Assembly: GCF_000350225.1 (NCBI RefSeq)
Contig: NW_005179152.1
Span: 67,752 to 131,751 of the forward strand
Reading direction: 5' to 3'
Length of the DNA stretch: 64,000 nt
Source of the DNA: Chondrus crispus
Lineage: Eukaryota; Rhodophyta; Florideophyceae; Gigartinales; Gigartinaceae
The position numbers and the translations under genes are program-made. A model generated the notes under the pieces. It was not told the origin of the DNA and ran no database searches. It saw only the letters and a program-made list of their open reading frames with translations. Below are positions 43,995 through 54,465 of this stretch, piece by piece; position 1 is the first letter of the stretch; each line of letters starts with the position of its first letter.

Positions 43995-46900
43995 TGTAGG
44001 AGAGACTCAAGACCTTGGTCGTGTTTACTGTGGGAGGAGCGACGGCGGTGTTAAGTACCGGTGGAGCTATGTACACGTGTAAGATACGACAGTCTCCTTG
44101 GTCGTGAACGGCAACGCTGTTGCTGTTGCAGGTCGGTTTTCCTGCCGTTGTCTGGATGGCCCCATTCCAAACACATTTTTTCAATTTTTCGGAGTGTGGC
44201 CTATTCCAATTCCGTACAGCCGTTTATTGGTATGGGTACGAAAATACTGTAGTCTATTTTAATTTGTGTTCAACGTACTTCGCGGGGACCCTAAAAATAG
44301 TGTAGGCTGGACTAAATCCCATTAACGGGTGTAGTGATACATTGGTTGCTTTTTAATGGAGAAAGTGCTCTTTGAAACTATAAGACTACGTCTGCTGAAA
44401 CAGTCATAAAGCAAACGAAATTAATATTTAATTCATCAAACGAACGTAATTGGGAATAGGGTTCAGAAGATGTGACCAAGATGCAAAATAGAGGAAGTAG
44501 AGTCATTTTATCAGCGAAAAATGGAGTCCACTTTCCGAAAGTTATAATATTAACCTTCTTATCCCAAGCAACAAGACATGCAGAAATGAAGGAAGATCGT
44601 GTCCTCTTCTTGGGACTGACAAGTCATTCCTCGTGTAGTTGCGACGCGAAGAAGAACGTACTCAACTCTTGTGGATATAGTGAATGCAACAATGCTTCTC
44701 ATCGTTTGAGAGCCGACGGTACTTCCTCAACACATAATAGACGCTCGCCCTCTCGCCTATTGACCACTTAGGCAAGGGCGAGGACGGTGATATCTAGATG
44801 TTGGGGATATAGTGAAGTGCCCTCTCACGACCTCGACGCCAGCGCACGACTTGCTCGAACGATGTCATGATGAGCGCCAATGAACGGCATCAACACAACT
44901 GCTCTAGATCGACTAAGTGCAATAATGTGTAATGCACAGACGACGCGAACGTTATAGAGCGAGAAATGTCACTAGCCAGAAACCTCTTGTTTAGCACCCT
45001 AACCCCATTCCCTAAATATCTATTTGGGGTACCCTTGTCCAACCGGCGGGTTGCGTGTCAGCCATCAGATTAGCGCCTCCGCCAGGTGTCCAAGTGTTGA
45101 GACATGCAAATCTCCTGGATACGTGCAACGAGAAACTATTGAGCAGCGAGAGGATACGCTGCCAAAATCTACAACTATCATATCAACGACGTTTTCTCCC
45201 TCAACATTGGTGTCGTTGTTCTGTGTCGAGAAGAAGGTAGCCTCCCTTGCCAAAGCGGGACACCGTGGCGCTTTCAAAGGGCTTTCCGTTCAAACCCCTT
45301 TGCCGCACACTCAAAAGCAGTGTCCTTTTGTAAGGCTAACTTCCTCGGGTGTGTATGAGGTGAGCGCGAGGGAGGGAATAACCCTATGACATAAGTGGTT
45401 TCCCGTATGGGGTGAAGGTGAGCAAAGCGCAGGTATCACAGCGGAGCGCTCGTCTTGCTTTCGGACACGAGTATATCCTTACATTTTTTGAAGACTCATT
45501 TTCTGCGGTTTCTGTGATGCGAACACGATCGAAACGATGCAAGGGTGCGTTACCTTCTTTCACTGGGCGTTAGAGCTGAAAATAAATGTTAAAGGCAGTT
45601 CAACTGCATCATCACACATGCGCCATATAGAAAATAATATTGCGCCTTGTCACCCGACACACGGCATGATATGCGACAAGTGGTATTTGCAGTGTAGACA
45701 GCGGTTGGGGAAAGTGGCTTTTTGTTGGAATCAGGTGATGCACTGCCAGGCATGGCGGAGCTTGGTTTGCAGATTGGGTAACACGGCGGGTTTGGTGAGA
45801 CAGGGACGTAGTTTTAGAGGCAGGGTACCCCCAGGTAGGGTGTACTATAGTGCGACAAAGTAACAGGAGGGGAACGTAATGGGAGGAAGTGGGGACTCTT
45901 GAAAAAACAGAGGGCAATGAGCGTGGGTCGATGGTGTGCGACAGGCACATGAAGGGATCTATCTGGGGTGGATTTCAGGGGAGATGGGAAGGGAGAGAAA
46001 GCCCTGTGTCGGTGGTTGTCGAAAAGACTTTTCATCGATGGTGTAACCGTTCAGTCCCTAATTCATATTTTTTTCTGTTTTCGAGACTAAGCTGGATAGA
46101 TTTAAACCAAAAAATACCATTTCTTTAGCGATTTGGACACTTCAAAGAGTCGAGCGCATCTTCAAACGAAAGCACATCTGTAGCACAAGCAGACGACTTA
46201 AGATATAGGCACCCGCTCCGACGACACGTCAGCCAAAAACATTCAAATGAAGCATGTTTAACGAGATTTTCCTAATTCGTATATCTGGCGCATTCAACAA
46301 AAAGCGACGTGGCCCATCAATCGGGCCTCAAATGCACGCCTCACAGCCCTCATTTTTGCACTTTGTCTACGAACCCTCCTTGTGTGTGACAAAATCCGAG
46401 CTCGAGCTGACCGTTCTGGGGCGAGAGCACACATCCTACTTATTTCGGAGGCCGTCTCCTTCCCACAGTTATCATTCATGGCATCCTTTTTCAATGATTG
46501 CCTTTCCCTGCGGCCCTCCTCTCTGCGCTTCAACGCATCCAAAACTGCATCAGACGTGAGATGTGCCCCTTGCGTAGTTCTAATTCAACGGCAGCATCGC
46601 GCAATAAACTTCTCCCTGAGGCACGAAAACTGCTAACAATCTGCGACAAAGTAGGCATTTCGGCGTTGTAGTCCTGTGAACTCATGGAAATGAAAGGTTG
46701 GAACGCTGGGTTATTGAGAAAGGAGAACGCGTGGACTGATCCCACTTTTACTGGTGCTTTATGTAGTTCTATTCCGTTTTTTTTGTCGGCAGCATGCAGT
46801 CCATTATCGAGACGCTATGTGGCGCCCTTTTTGATGGTGCGAGATGGGTTTGCAGAGTCGGGGAGGGACTTAGGTTCGCACTATTTCCCGCGAAGGAGGC

Positions 46901-48608
46901 AGAGGAGGTAATAAGTTCGCAATTTTATCGGAATTCTTGATACGGTTTAGGAAAATTATTCGAATTAGGGACGGAACGGTTATAGAATCAGGCATGCACG
47001 AGGGTGGCGACTGGGTATCTCGAGACTGGGACATGGGATGCAGGCGTGTTCTTTGGCAGCAACGCGGCATCAGGGATCTACTAACTCTGGCAACAATGCT
47101 GTGACGCTTTGAATGCACTGCAGGGTGCTAAGCGTGCGGGGAGGCTTGCCGCATTGTGAACATGAAAGGCAGTGTCCCACGTCATGCTGCTGTATACAGG
47201 AAAACATACGCAGTTGGCGACGAAGGTGAATGTCGCAAATATGGCCCTGATGAGGTGTTGCATAGAGGAGTAGAACAACAAAAGATGATTGGTCGCAAGC
47301 ACACGCGGATGTGAGAGAAGTATGATAGTTTTCACTCCAAAGAAGAAGATAAAAAGAAGAATCTGAAGGAAATGTGGTGGTGGCTCCCGGATGCGATTTG
47401 TGCTATCCTATAAATGGTAACAACGTGCCTGCATATGCAGCTGTGGTGAAAATGCCACTGTACCGGAGGGTACAACAAACAGCAACCCTGCCAAATCCCC
47501 TCACTCTTTCTTTCTCTCCCTCCTCTCACAGCACATGCCTCATATCCAATAAACTCTCACAGCACATGCAACTACAGCATTGGCACTTATTTACAGTAAC
47601 TTTCAGTTAAGCGCCTTAACTTTACTTTTGGCTCGAGCAAAGTTCAGTTCATAGGAATCGCAAAACAAACCCCAGCTCGATGAAAACCTTACACCCCATC
47701 TCGAGAAGCCCATTCATGCTGCTACGATGAACCTGTCTGTGCCAACATTGCCATATAGCAAAGAAGACGGTGCGCTCTTGCAATTCCTATCGGCTTCACA
47801 CACAGAATCTTCCCACAAGAGCTCCATGACCGACTAATCCTCCGTAAGTGCTCCATGAAAAACGCAGATGTAGCGCCAAAGGGAGCTGAAAGAGCTGCTG
47901 CTCTAGTTGGTAGACAACGTCAGGACTCAATGTGGGCTGTCTGTAAACATGCGCTGTCGTGTGGCGCCGTGTGGCCAGAAAGGGCGGGTGTGAAGATGCG
48001 AGGCGTCGTATGAGGCGTACTACACATCTTAAGAGGGGAGAGACGTTTTATATACCAGCTCCGTACGCAACGGCAGTGAAGGTGGGCAGGGCTTCTGGAG
48101 GCATCGTGGAGCGCGGGGAGAAGTGCTGAGCATGTCTAAGCGCAATAGGATGCACCCGCTAATAGTCCAACGTCCATCGCTATCATGCCTTCTCTGCCCC
48201 TCTCTTACCCCCTAACGCTACCCTTCTCCACCACAGGCCCGCACAAGCCATCTTCTCTAAACCGGATGGGAGTCAATCGATAGTGACCTGAATACCCCTG
48301 ATCGTCCCTCTCCCAGATGCGTTGATCGCAGGGGCAGGGGCAGGGCCAGCCTCATTCTATGGGGGCGTAGACGTGGGAAAGCCCGCTCCCGTGCCCTTGG
48401 CGGCTATTGGTGCCTGCAGAGGCAACGACAACATCAGCTGCACTAGAAGCGGCCGGCCATCCACTTTCAGGTGGTGGGACAGGGGCCGTTGCTTGTAAAG
48501 AACACGGCATCCTACTGCAAAGAGCCGGCACGCGCGGCTTTCTGAAGAGAACGTGGGACATGAAGTGACTGCTGATGGTCGAGGTGAAAAGGCGGGGATC
48601 ATGGAAGG
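43995..48608. other. Host-like DNA with no convincing gene
   Basis: Probably includes the copia 5' LTR at its left end (outer edge not found). No ORF longer than about 110 codons, no element termini and no tandem array. Short frames at 44472-44771 and 45537-45863 have no recognisable motif and no mutual support. A possible exon cluster is listed separately at 46294-46745. Confidence 0.4.
46294..46745 (-). other. Possible host exon remnants (basic, helical)
   Basis: Two overlapping minus-strand frames have protein-like composition: one ends ...SSFRASGRSLLRDAAVE and the next, in another frame, contains RREEGRRERQSLKKDA and ERSARARILSHTRRV. Both look helical and basic. They could be pieces of one small gene with a splice or a frameshift, or chance. 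No family recognised. Confidence 0.2.
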
Positions 48609-48998
48609 ATGTACGCAAAAGTGAGGGCGGTGGAATCGGACGCGTTGGTTTGTAGAGACATGTCGGGAGGTTGCAATGCAGACGACACATGGGCGCGACA
48701 GAGTGTTGAGCTCGAGAATATCGCAGACTGGCTCCGTTTCCGCACACATTTACTTTCCCGTCTCGTTGCAATTCTCCTTTCTCAGCACGTGCGAGGGGTG
48801 GAGCGCGATTACGAGCGGCTGGTGCGGCGGACGAGGGCGCTCGCGGAGAAGGTGCAGGTGCAGGTGCTGGTGGGGATGGCGAGGCGGCGCGGGGTGCGGA
48901 CGGGGGGCGGAGATGTGGGAGAGAGAGTACGTGTACGAAGCCGGCACAAGGGCGTGGGGGAATCTTACTTTACTTGCACCCCTTATGAATTACAGTAA
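48609..48998 (+). CDS. Possible small protein, 129 residues, unrecognised
   Basis: ATG at 48609 (MYAKVRAVESD), stop at 48998. The middle is helical (ENIADWLRFRTHLLSRLVAILLSQHVRGVERDY split over two helices) and the second half is Arg/Val/Gly-rich from a gcaggtg-type repeat. It lies in a local GC-rich patch in otherwise poorer DNA, which can itself create open frames. No signal peptide or known motif. Confidence 0.2.
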   Translation: MYAKVRAVESDALVCRDMSGGCNADDTWARQSVELENIADWLRFRTHLLSRLVAILLSQHVRGVERDYERLVRRTRALAEKVQVQVLVGMARRRGVRTGGGDVGERVRVRSRHKGVGESYFTCTPYELQ

Positions 48999-49100
48999 CA
49001 GCGAGGGTACAGTGAGGGTACAGCGAGGATAGTTTTCTGCAGAAACGTGTAACACGTGTTCCAGCAGAGTTGCAGCTGCCACTGTTGAAACAGGAAACTC

Positions 49101-49161
49101 AAAAGAAAAGCGCCTGTTAGGACTGGCCCTGAGGGCCAGTCCTAACAGGCGCTTTTCTTTT
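49101..49161. repeat. Perfect 61-bp palindrome (30-bp arms, 1-base centre)
   Basis: 49101-49130 and 49132-49161 are exact reverse complements around a single G at 49131. The arms run from an A-rich outer end through gcgcctgttagg to ggccct at the centre. An RNA from either strand would fold into an unbroken 30-bp hairpin; on the plus strand it is followed by a T-rich run, as in some terminators. Confidence 0.95.
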
Positions 49162-49750
49162 CTTTTGTTTTCCTTCAACCAGTTGCGGTCACGCTATTGG
49201 CCGGATCATTTCATTAAATTAATTGCACGCCACAACGAATGCTACACAGAACCACTGTAATGCTTGGTAATTCTGCGAACTGGTCGAAATCCATTGGCTA
49301 AAGGAAGTACCAATCCACACCCAGTCCATATGCACACTACTAAAATTCCATGGACTCGATGCGGTGCAGTGGCACTTGCAGTACAATGAAAGGGTGGAAT
49401 TAAATCCAAATACGAGCACATGCAGATCAAAACATCAGTTCTCTCAACATTACAAACCAGACACAGTACCTTCTCCCGCCATTTTATGTGCACAACTCGG
49501 CCCTCCCCCGCCTCGACGCCCACGTGAAATTTGCGACAGTGGTTTGCTACTGTAGCATTTTACACTCTGTTTAGGAAACGGAGCACCACCGGACGGCAGA
49601 AGGGTACCCAGAGTTCAGCACCCAGAGTTCAGCTTTTTGAAATCAAATGCCTCCTTGGCATCGACCATGAAATGGAGAGAAGCCGGGGAGGCTGCTCTCT
49701 AGTTCATGATCGATGATGAAGTGGCTTCGCCGAAATCCCTTTCCTGTGAA

Positions 49751-49920
49751 CCACCCCGCCCTCGCTCCCTCCCCCCACCACCAACCCCCCTTCCCCGCCA
49801 AATATGACCACGTCCCCTCCTCCCTGCCACCCCCTTTTCCCTCAATATCCCCACGTCCCCTCCCCGCCACCCCCCTTCCCCCCAAAATCCCCACGTCCCC
49901 TCCTCCCCACCACCCCTACC
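49751..49920 (+). repeat. C-rich tandem repeat, about three units of 38-48 bp
   Basis: Units share (c)cacgtcccctcc and cccttcccc(gc/cc)aaaatcc/aatatcc. The strand is almost free of G, so the complementary strand is a strong purine/G-rich tract that could form quadruplex or triplex structures. Frames through it are Pro-rich and have no other support. Confidence 0.8.
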
Positions 49921-50159
49921 TCGCGCCCGACCACCACGCCCCATCACCATCTTCCTCACCTCCTCAGTATCGTGACCAACACACATCCTCCGACATGCTA
50001 TTGTCCCCGCCACCGCGTCATCCTCCTAACATCGACACCGACACAGTCTCTCCCGGCACCCTCTATCCCTTCCATATCTTTCGTTTCATATCTCAATCCA
50101 GCCCAGTTTTGGTCATGCACATCGAGGGACCTATGTTTAGTTCTGGCGTCAGTTCCCGC

Positions 50160-50571
50160 GGGACGATACGTTTTGGGCACATGTCAAGATCGATACGTAA
50201 TGACAAAAAACGTATCTTCCAGGCCTGATTCGACGTATGTGCGATTTTGGTACTGCCTACGGTATATGGGCCAAAACGTATCGTGCCGGGCGGTTTTAAC
50301 GGCGACAGTTTTCTGGTGGGACGATACGTTTTAGGCCGATTTACACGGCGGCACTACCATACGCGCTGTATTTTCAACATTGCTGGTGGCAATTTCTGAC
50401 TAAAAGTTTACCGACAGCGGCGCACAGCCAATAAAATGTCAGTGCGCAAAATCTAGTTTTAGCCGTGTGCGATTAGAGGCGCATGACCAATATTATTAAC
50501 CTCATATTTTATCACGTACCATGTCCCTCGTCTGCCAAGATTGTCAGATGCTCAAAACGTATCGTGCTGGG
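50160..50571. repeat. Family of inverted 18-19-bp repeats around ACGATACGTTTT
   Basis: GGGACGATACGTTTTGGGC at 50160-50178 is inverted at 50270-50287 (GCCAAAACGTATCGTGCC); a forward copy stands at 50318-50337 and another inverted copy at 50553-50571. The pairs could be ends of small MITE-like units of about 128 and 254 bp. No coding inside; no clear target duplications seen. Confidence 0.7.
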
Positions 50572-50756
50572 GGGGCAATTACAGCAGGCAGATTTAGTGG
50601 CAGGGCCTTATACTGCATTAACAGTGTCCCAATGCGCATGTACGAATTACACAATAAGGCGTCGTAGTTTATGTCCTGAACATCAGAGCTTTCTAAGTTA
50701 TTTACTGCGCGAAATTGAAAAGCGCCGTATGCAGGTTTCGATGATCGTTGCCTCAA

Positions 50757-51365
50757 CGACGCATTTTGGACGGGTGTGTCAGCGATGCGTTGGGGAGGGA
50801 TGCGCGCACGATGCATTCTGGAGAGGTGCGTCTAGGATGCGAGCTGAGGGGGTGCGAGAATGATGCGTTGGAAGGGGTGCCAGAATGCTACGTTGGAGAG
50901 GGGTGCGCTCGTGATGTGTTCTATAGGGGTGCGCTCATCATTCGTTTTAGAGGGATGCCAGAATGATACGTTCGAGAGGGGTGCGCCCACGACGCGTTCT
51001 AAGGGGGTGCGAGATTGATGCGGTCTGGAGGGGCGCGAGAACAATGCGTTTTGGAAGGGTGCGAGAATGATACGTTCGGGACGGGTGCGCCCACGATGCG
51101 TTCTGAAGGGGTGCGAGAATGATACGTTCGAGAAGGGTGCGCCCATGATGCGTTCTGGAGCAGCGCGAGAACGATGCGTTTTGGAAGGGTGCGAGAATGA
51201 TACGTTCGGGAGGGGTGCGCCCACGATGCGTTCTGAAGGGGTGCGAGAATGATACGTTCGAGAGGGCTGCGCCCATGGTGCGTTCTGGAGGGGCGCGAGA
51301 ACGATGCGTTTTGGAAGGGTGGGAGAATGATACTTTGGAGAGGGCTACTCGCAAGACGCGTCCTG
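50757..51365 (+). repeat. 26-bp minisatellite with a 130-bp higher-order period
   Basis: About 23 units of 26 bp alternate variants such as ggtgcgagaatgatacgttc and gtgcgcccacgatgcgttct. From 51046 to 51176 and again to 51306 the same five-unit block returns, a period of 130 bp (5 x 26). Units at the left edge are more diverged. Many frames stay open through it because 26 is not a multiple of three, but none is supported as coding. Confidence 0.9.
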
Positions 51366-51724
51366 CGAGGGGCCTGAACGGTGCGTTGGCATGTTTCTTT
51401 TCTGTTTCAGCTACTTCTGTAGTAGATGGCCGTTACGAAAGCACAAGTGTAAGTTTTGTGGGGTTGTTTGTGTAGTGGAGAAACAGCAAAACGGCACAAT
51501 TGGTGAGCATAGCAGTTGGATATGGCGCGACGTAGAAGATGTATTAATGAATGATTCAACAAAAACGGCGGGTAGTGATCGCACGGGCACATGGAAATGT
51601 GAGGATCGCTGTGACATGTGAATGGTTCCGTTTTCGAGAAGATTGAAGCTTTCTATCGTTGAGAGTTTATTGAAAATGTGGTCCTAATACTGCAGTATGT
51701 GGATATCGAAAACTACTGGCAGTC
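51366..51724. other. Non-coding gap between minisatellite and element D
   Basis: Nothing recognised. cagtc at 51720-51724 is the candidate target sequence next to D's LTR; the partner would be at D's missing 5' end and cannot be checked here. Confidence 0.4.
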
Positions 51725-52586
51725 TGTAGTGCAATGCGCCTGTCGGGCAGAGACCGCGGTCCGATGGTCCAGCAAAAACAACAACAGCAACAAAAAGAAG
51801 AACTGCCGATGGCACAGCGCTACGGAGTGTCCGACTCTCCCTTCTCCGTTTAAACGAACTTGCGACTCGTAGTAGCTCAAATCCCTGGTGGGGGGGCACA
51901 GAGAAATAGCCCGGCCCGGGATCGGTGTGGGAGAGACTTGCGAAGAGATCTGCTCGACGAGTGTGGGGTGGGGCGCGTACGTAGATACCCCGGTTCCACT
52001 CGGTTGTAAGGCCAATGCTCGTTGAGCTTCTTCGACACCTTGTAACGCGACAACACCTTCGACGGGGGCGTCGCACCGCAGCCCGACGGGATGAAATGAA
52101 AGTAGCAGCGCTACGTCAACTGTGCCGCCCGATGGCTCGAATCACCTACACTGGTTCGGTCGCAACCGAGGCCGATGGCACCAACACAAGATAAGGGGAA
52201 AATAGGTAGAATTAGAGATAGAAAAAGATAGGGAAGTAAAGGAAAAAGGAATGGGACCCCCGAGCGATAGAGGATGCCGTAGGCTTAGGTAAAAGGGAGC
52301 GTCTTGGTAGAGACGGACTTCGACCAAGGCGACATTCAACTCCGGCAACTCGGGTTGGTTTATTGACTTGTTCGGTCAAAGGGCTAAGTTATATAGAGCC
52401 CCGCCGGGGCGAGTACAGTAGCTCCCGGCTCTAGATTCTAGATCTAATTAGTAAATAAAATTAAATAATTAAAATAATCGTGCGCTTCGTCGCACACGCG
52501 TGTCCCCCAACCCCGGACTACAGTATCCAGTTTTTTTCCTTTTTCACTTCCTTCCTCCCCCTACCCGAGACGGGTATTGCACTACA
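51725..52586 (-). repeat. 3' LTR of element D (862 bp)
   Basis: Inverted termini TGTAGTGCAATGCGCC (plus strand, left) and GGGTATTGCACTACA (right). Nearly identical to the C LTR at 34504-35521, with one copy of the 156-bp segment duplicated there. TATA box on the minus strand at about 52387-52398. Read on the plus strand, the part nearest the antisense ORF has an AT-rich block (about 52440-52482) that could serve as a promoter for it. Confidence 0.92.
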
Positions 52587-52696
52587 TATCCCCCTTCTGA
52601 GCGCTCTCGCGCAGCGGTTTCACTCCCTTGCTTCCCAACTTCTTCCTTTTTCTTCCGACCATCGGTCGCCGCTCGCGTGAGAGTAAGACGATCTCC

Positions 52697-54361
52697 ATGT
52701 TTCCTTCATCGGATTCCACTGTCGGACATACCGCCCGCGGTCGCCGCAGTGTGGGCTTCTCACACACGCCTTCCATTCCTAGCGACCTTCCTTCTATACC
52801 CCGACTTCCCCCGAACACCAACGTTCCTGAACCGGTCTTTCATCCCGATCTCCATCTGTCATCAGCCCCTTGTCGATACCCCTCACTAGCCGAGCTCCAA
52901 GGTAAATCCATGCGCGACTATCCCTTACTGTACGCGGCCACTCCTTGGTTTTCCGCCATCGACGTGCGCGACGTCACTAACATCGGGCGCGACTTTGCCG
53001 ACGGTGCGGGGATGTTACCGGGTCACCTTCCCCTTCAAGCCATTTCCTCCTACGATTGGCGTGCCCGTGTCGCCATTCCCCCTTCTATCCTGCGTCGTTC
53101 CTCCCCTCGTGGCCGACAGGGCCTATCTCTGCGGTTCATGGAAGCCGTCCTCGACCGCCTCGACCTATCCCTATCCGATGCCCTCATCCCTCCGTCCTTC
53201 GGATGTGACACGTGGAAGTTTCGCACGGAGGGGGAGCGTGATTACCTTGACAACCTCCTCAGCTGGACACGGGGTAACCCCGTGCTCGAGGCGGACCGCC
53301 TGTGGCATAACCAACTGACGGTGACTAACGATGCCCTGTCATACACGCGCGCAATCCTCCCCCTCAATTTCCGATATACGAAACGCGGGAACATCCCCTT
53401 CTTCCAGCATACGGTCCGATTCGATCGTAAGATGAGATCGGACACGGGATATTTCCTAGCTTACCAAATGGTTGAGGCGGGGGAAATTGCTCGGTCACAC
53501 TATCCCAACCGGTACCAGCAACTCCCCTCGTGGTGGGGACAATTTGAGGTCTGCCAAGGGTTTTGGGCAGAGCTCGGTCCCATCCTTACCTACTTTGGAA
53601 GCCATCTCACTGATCCTCGTCACGGGTTGTGGGTTGTCTTTTTGACGGAGTGGTGCGTGAAGGTAGCCGCCACCTTGCTCTGGGAGGCGTACGATTGTTG
53701 GCGGCTTTGGTATCTTCCTCCGAAGCTCGTCGAGCTCATGTGCCTTTTGGACTATACTGTGCCCTTGGGCGGAGCAGACACCGACTTCGAACTGCACTCC
53801 TTACTCGAAAAGATCAATCAGGTCGACTGGGATGTTGTCCCCCCTATCAACTCATCCCGATCCTTCGCGAGGCGACGCCCGTCCTTTTCTCCCGGACGAA
53901 ATCACAGTGCGGCGGGTGACTTTGTCTGGTTCAGCCCTTGGACATCGGCCTTGTGCTCTCCCTCCGAAGCGCGCCTCAGTCGCCAATTCGGCAACCAAGT
54001 TCCAACCCCTGACGTAGCTCCCATACGAGCCGTAGATTCCCGCGCAGACGACGTTTGCCCCCGACCGTCTGCTCCCGATTCCCCTCTCCCTGCAGCCCCT
54101 GCTGCTGCTCCTCCTGCTGTCGATATCCCCTCGGCAGGGCATACCGAAACTCTGTCGGTTAGGGAAGCATTGTCTTCCCCACCGTCCCCATCAATTCCCA
54201 AAAAGAGCGACGGAGCCATTGACATCTACTGCACATTGCTCCGCGCTCATGGCATCGAAGGTGAAGCTCTCCAAGGGGCTTCCCTCGATGATCTGCGAGT
54301 CCTTGCTCGACTCGTTACCTCACTCCCAAAGGAAAAATCCTTGGGTGTGCCGCCCCACTGA
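52697..54361 (+). CDS. Element D antisense ORF: family A/C/D protein, about 554 residues (looks whole)
   Basis: Opposes D's pol and lies between pol and the 3' LTR. ATG at 52697 (MFPSSDSTVGH), 111 bp from the LTR; the frame is open a little upstream but without an ATG. Residues 1-60 are Pro/Ser-rich; residues about 75-390 form a dense aromatic-rich region with FADGAGMLPG, FGCDTWKFRTEGER, IPFFQHTVRF, PSWWGQFEVCQGFWAELGP, DPRHGLWVVFLTEWC and VPLGGAD; then a Pro/Ala-rich linker and a conserved end (DGAIDIYCTLLRAHGIEGEAL). No signal peptide or clear membrane segment. The A copy is about 73% identical over the core by my count, so the protein was under selection. No known family recognised; it is not gag, pol or an envelope protein of a type I know. 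Confidence 0.75.
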   Translation: MFPSSDSTVGHTARGRRSVGFSHTPSIPSDLPSIPRLPPNTNVPEPVFHPDLHLSSAPCRYPSLAELQGKSMRDYPLLYAATPWFSAIDVRDVTNIGRDFADGAGMLPGHLPLQAISSYDWRARVAIPPSILRRSSPRGRQGLSLRFMEAVLDRLDLSLSDALIPPSFGCDTWKFRTEGERDYLDNLLSWTRGNPVLEADRLWHNQLTVTNDALSYTRAILPLNFRYTKRGNIPFFQHTVRFDRKMRSDTGYFLAYQMVEAGEIARSHYPNRYQQLPSWWGQFEVCQGFWAELGPILTYFGSHLTDPRHGLWVVFLTEWCVKVAATLLWEAYDCWRLWYLPPKLVELMCLLDYTVPLGGADTDFELHSLLEKINQVDWDVVPPINSSRSFARRRPSFSPGRNHSAAGDFVWFSPWTSALCSPSEARLSRQFGNQVPTPDVAPIRAVDSRADDVCPRPSAPDSPLPAAPAAAPPAVDIPSAGHTETLSVREALSSPPSPSIPKKSDGAIDIYCTLLRAHGIEGEALQGASLDDLRVLARLVTSLPKEKSLGVPPH

Positions 54362-54419
54362 CCCGCCACTCGGACGACCCCCACCCTCTGATCCATTCTC
54401 GGATTATTACCCGTTTGGG

Positions 54420-54465
54420 GTGACGTCTGGTTATCGACGTCACCCGGTAGCTTTTGGATAATAAA
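54420..54465 (+). terminator. 3' end signals of the D antisense ORF: stem and AATAAA
   Basis: TGACGTC and GACGTCA (54421-54442) form a 7-bp stem with an 8-base loop, 60 bp after the ORF stop, followed by AATAAA at 54460-54465. C has the same arrangement (minus strand, 32673 to 32628). AATAAA is the standard polyadenylation signal; spacing to the stop fits a short 3' UTR. The stem's role is unknown. Confidence 0.45.

Noticed and set aside
44472-44771. 99-codon ORF as a host gene
   Set aside because: No motif, no homologous copy in the window and length within chance expectation.
49251-50360. Pro-rich proteins encoded at 49713-50334
   Set aside because: Frames arise from the C-rich tandem repeat and stay open in more than one frame.
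50757-51365. CRISPR array
   Set aside because: Units are directly tandem without unique spacers, in eukaryotic DNA.
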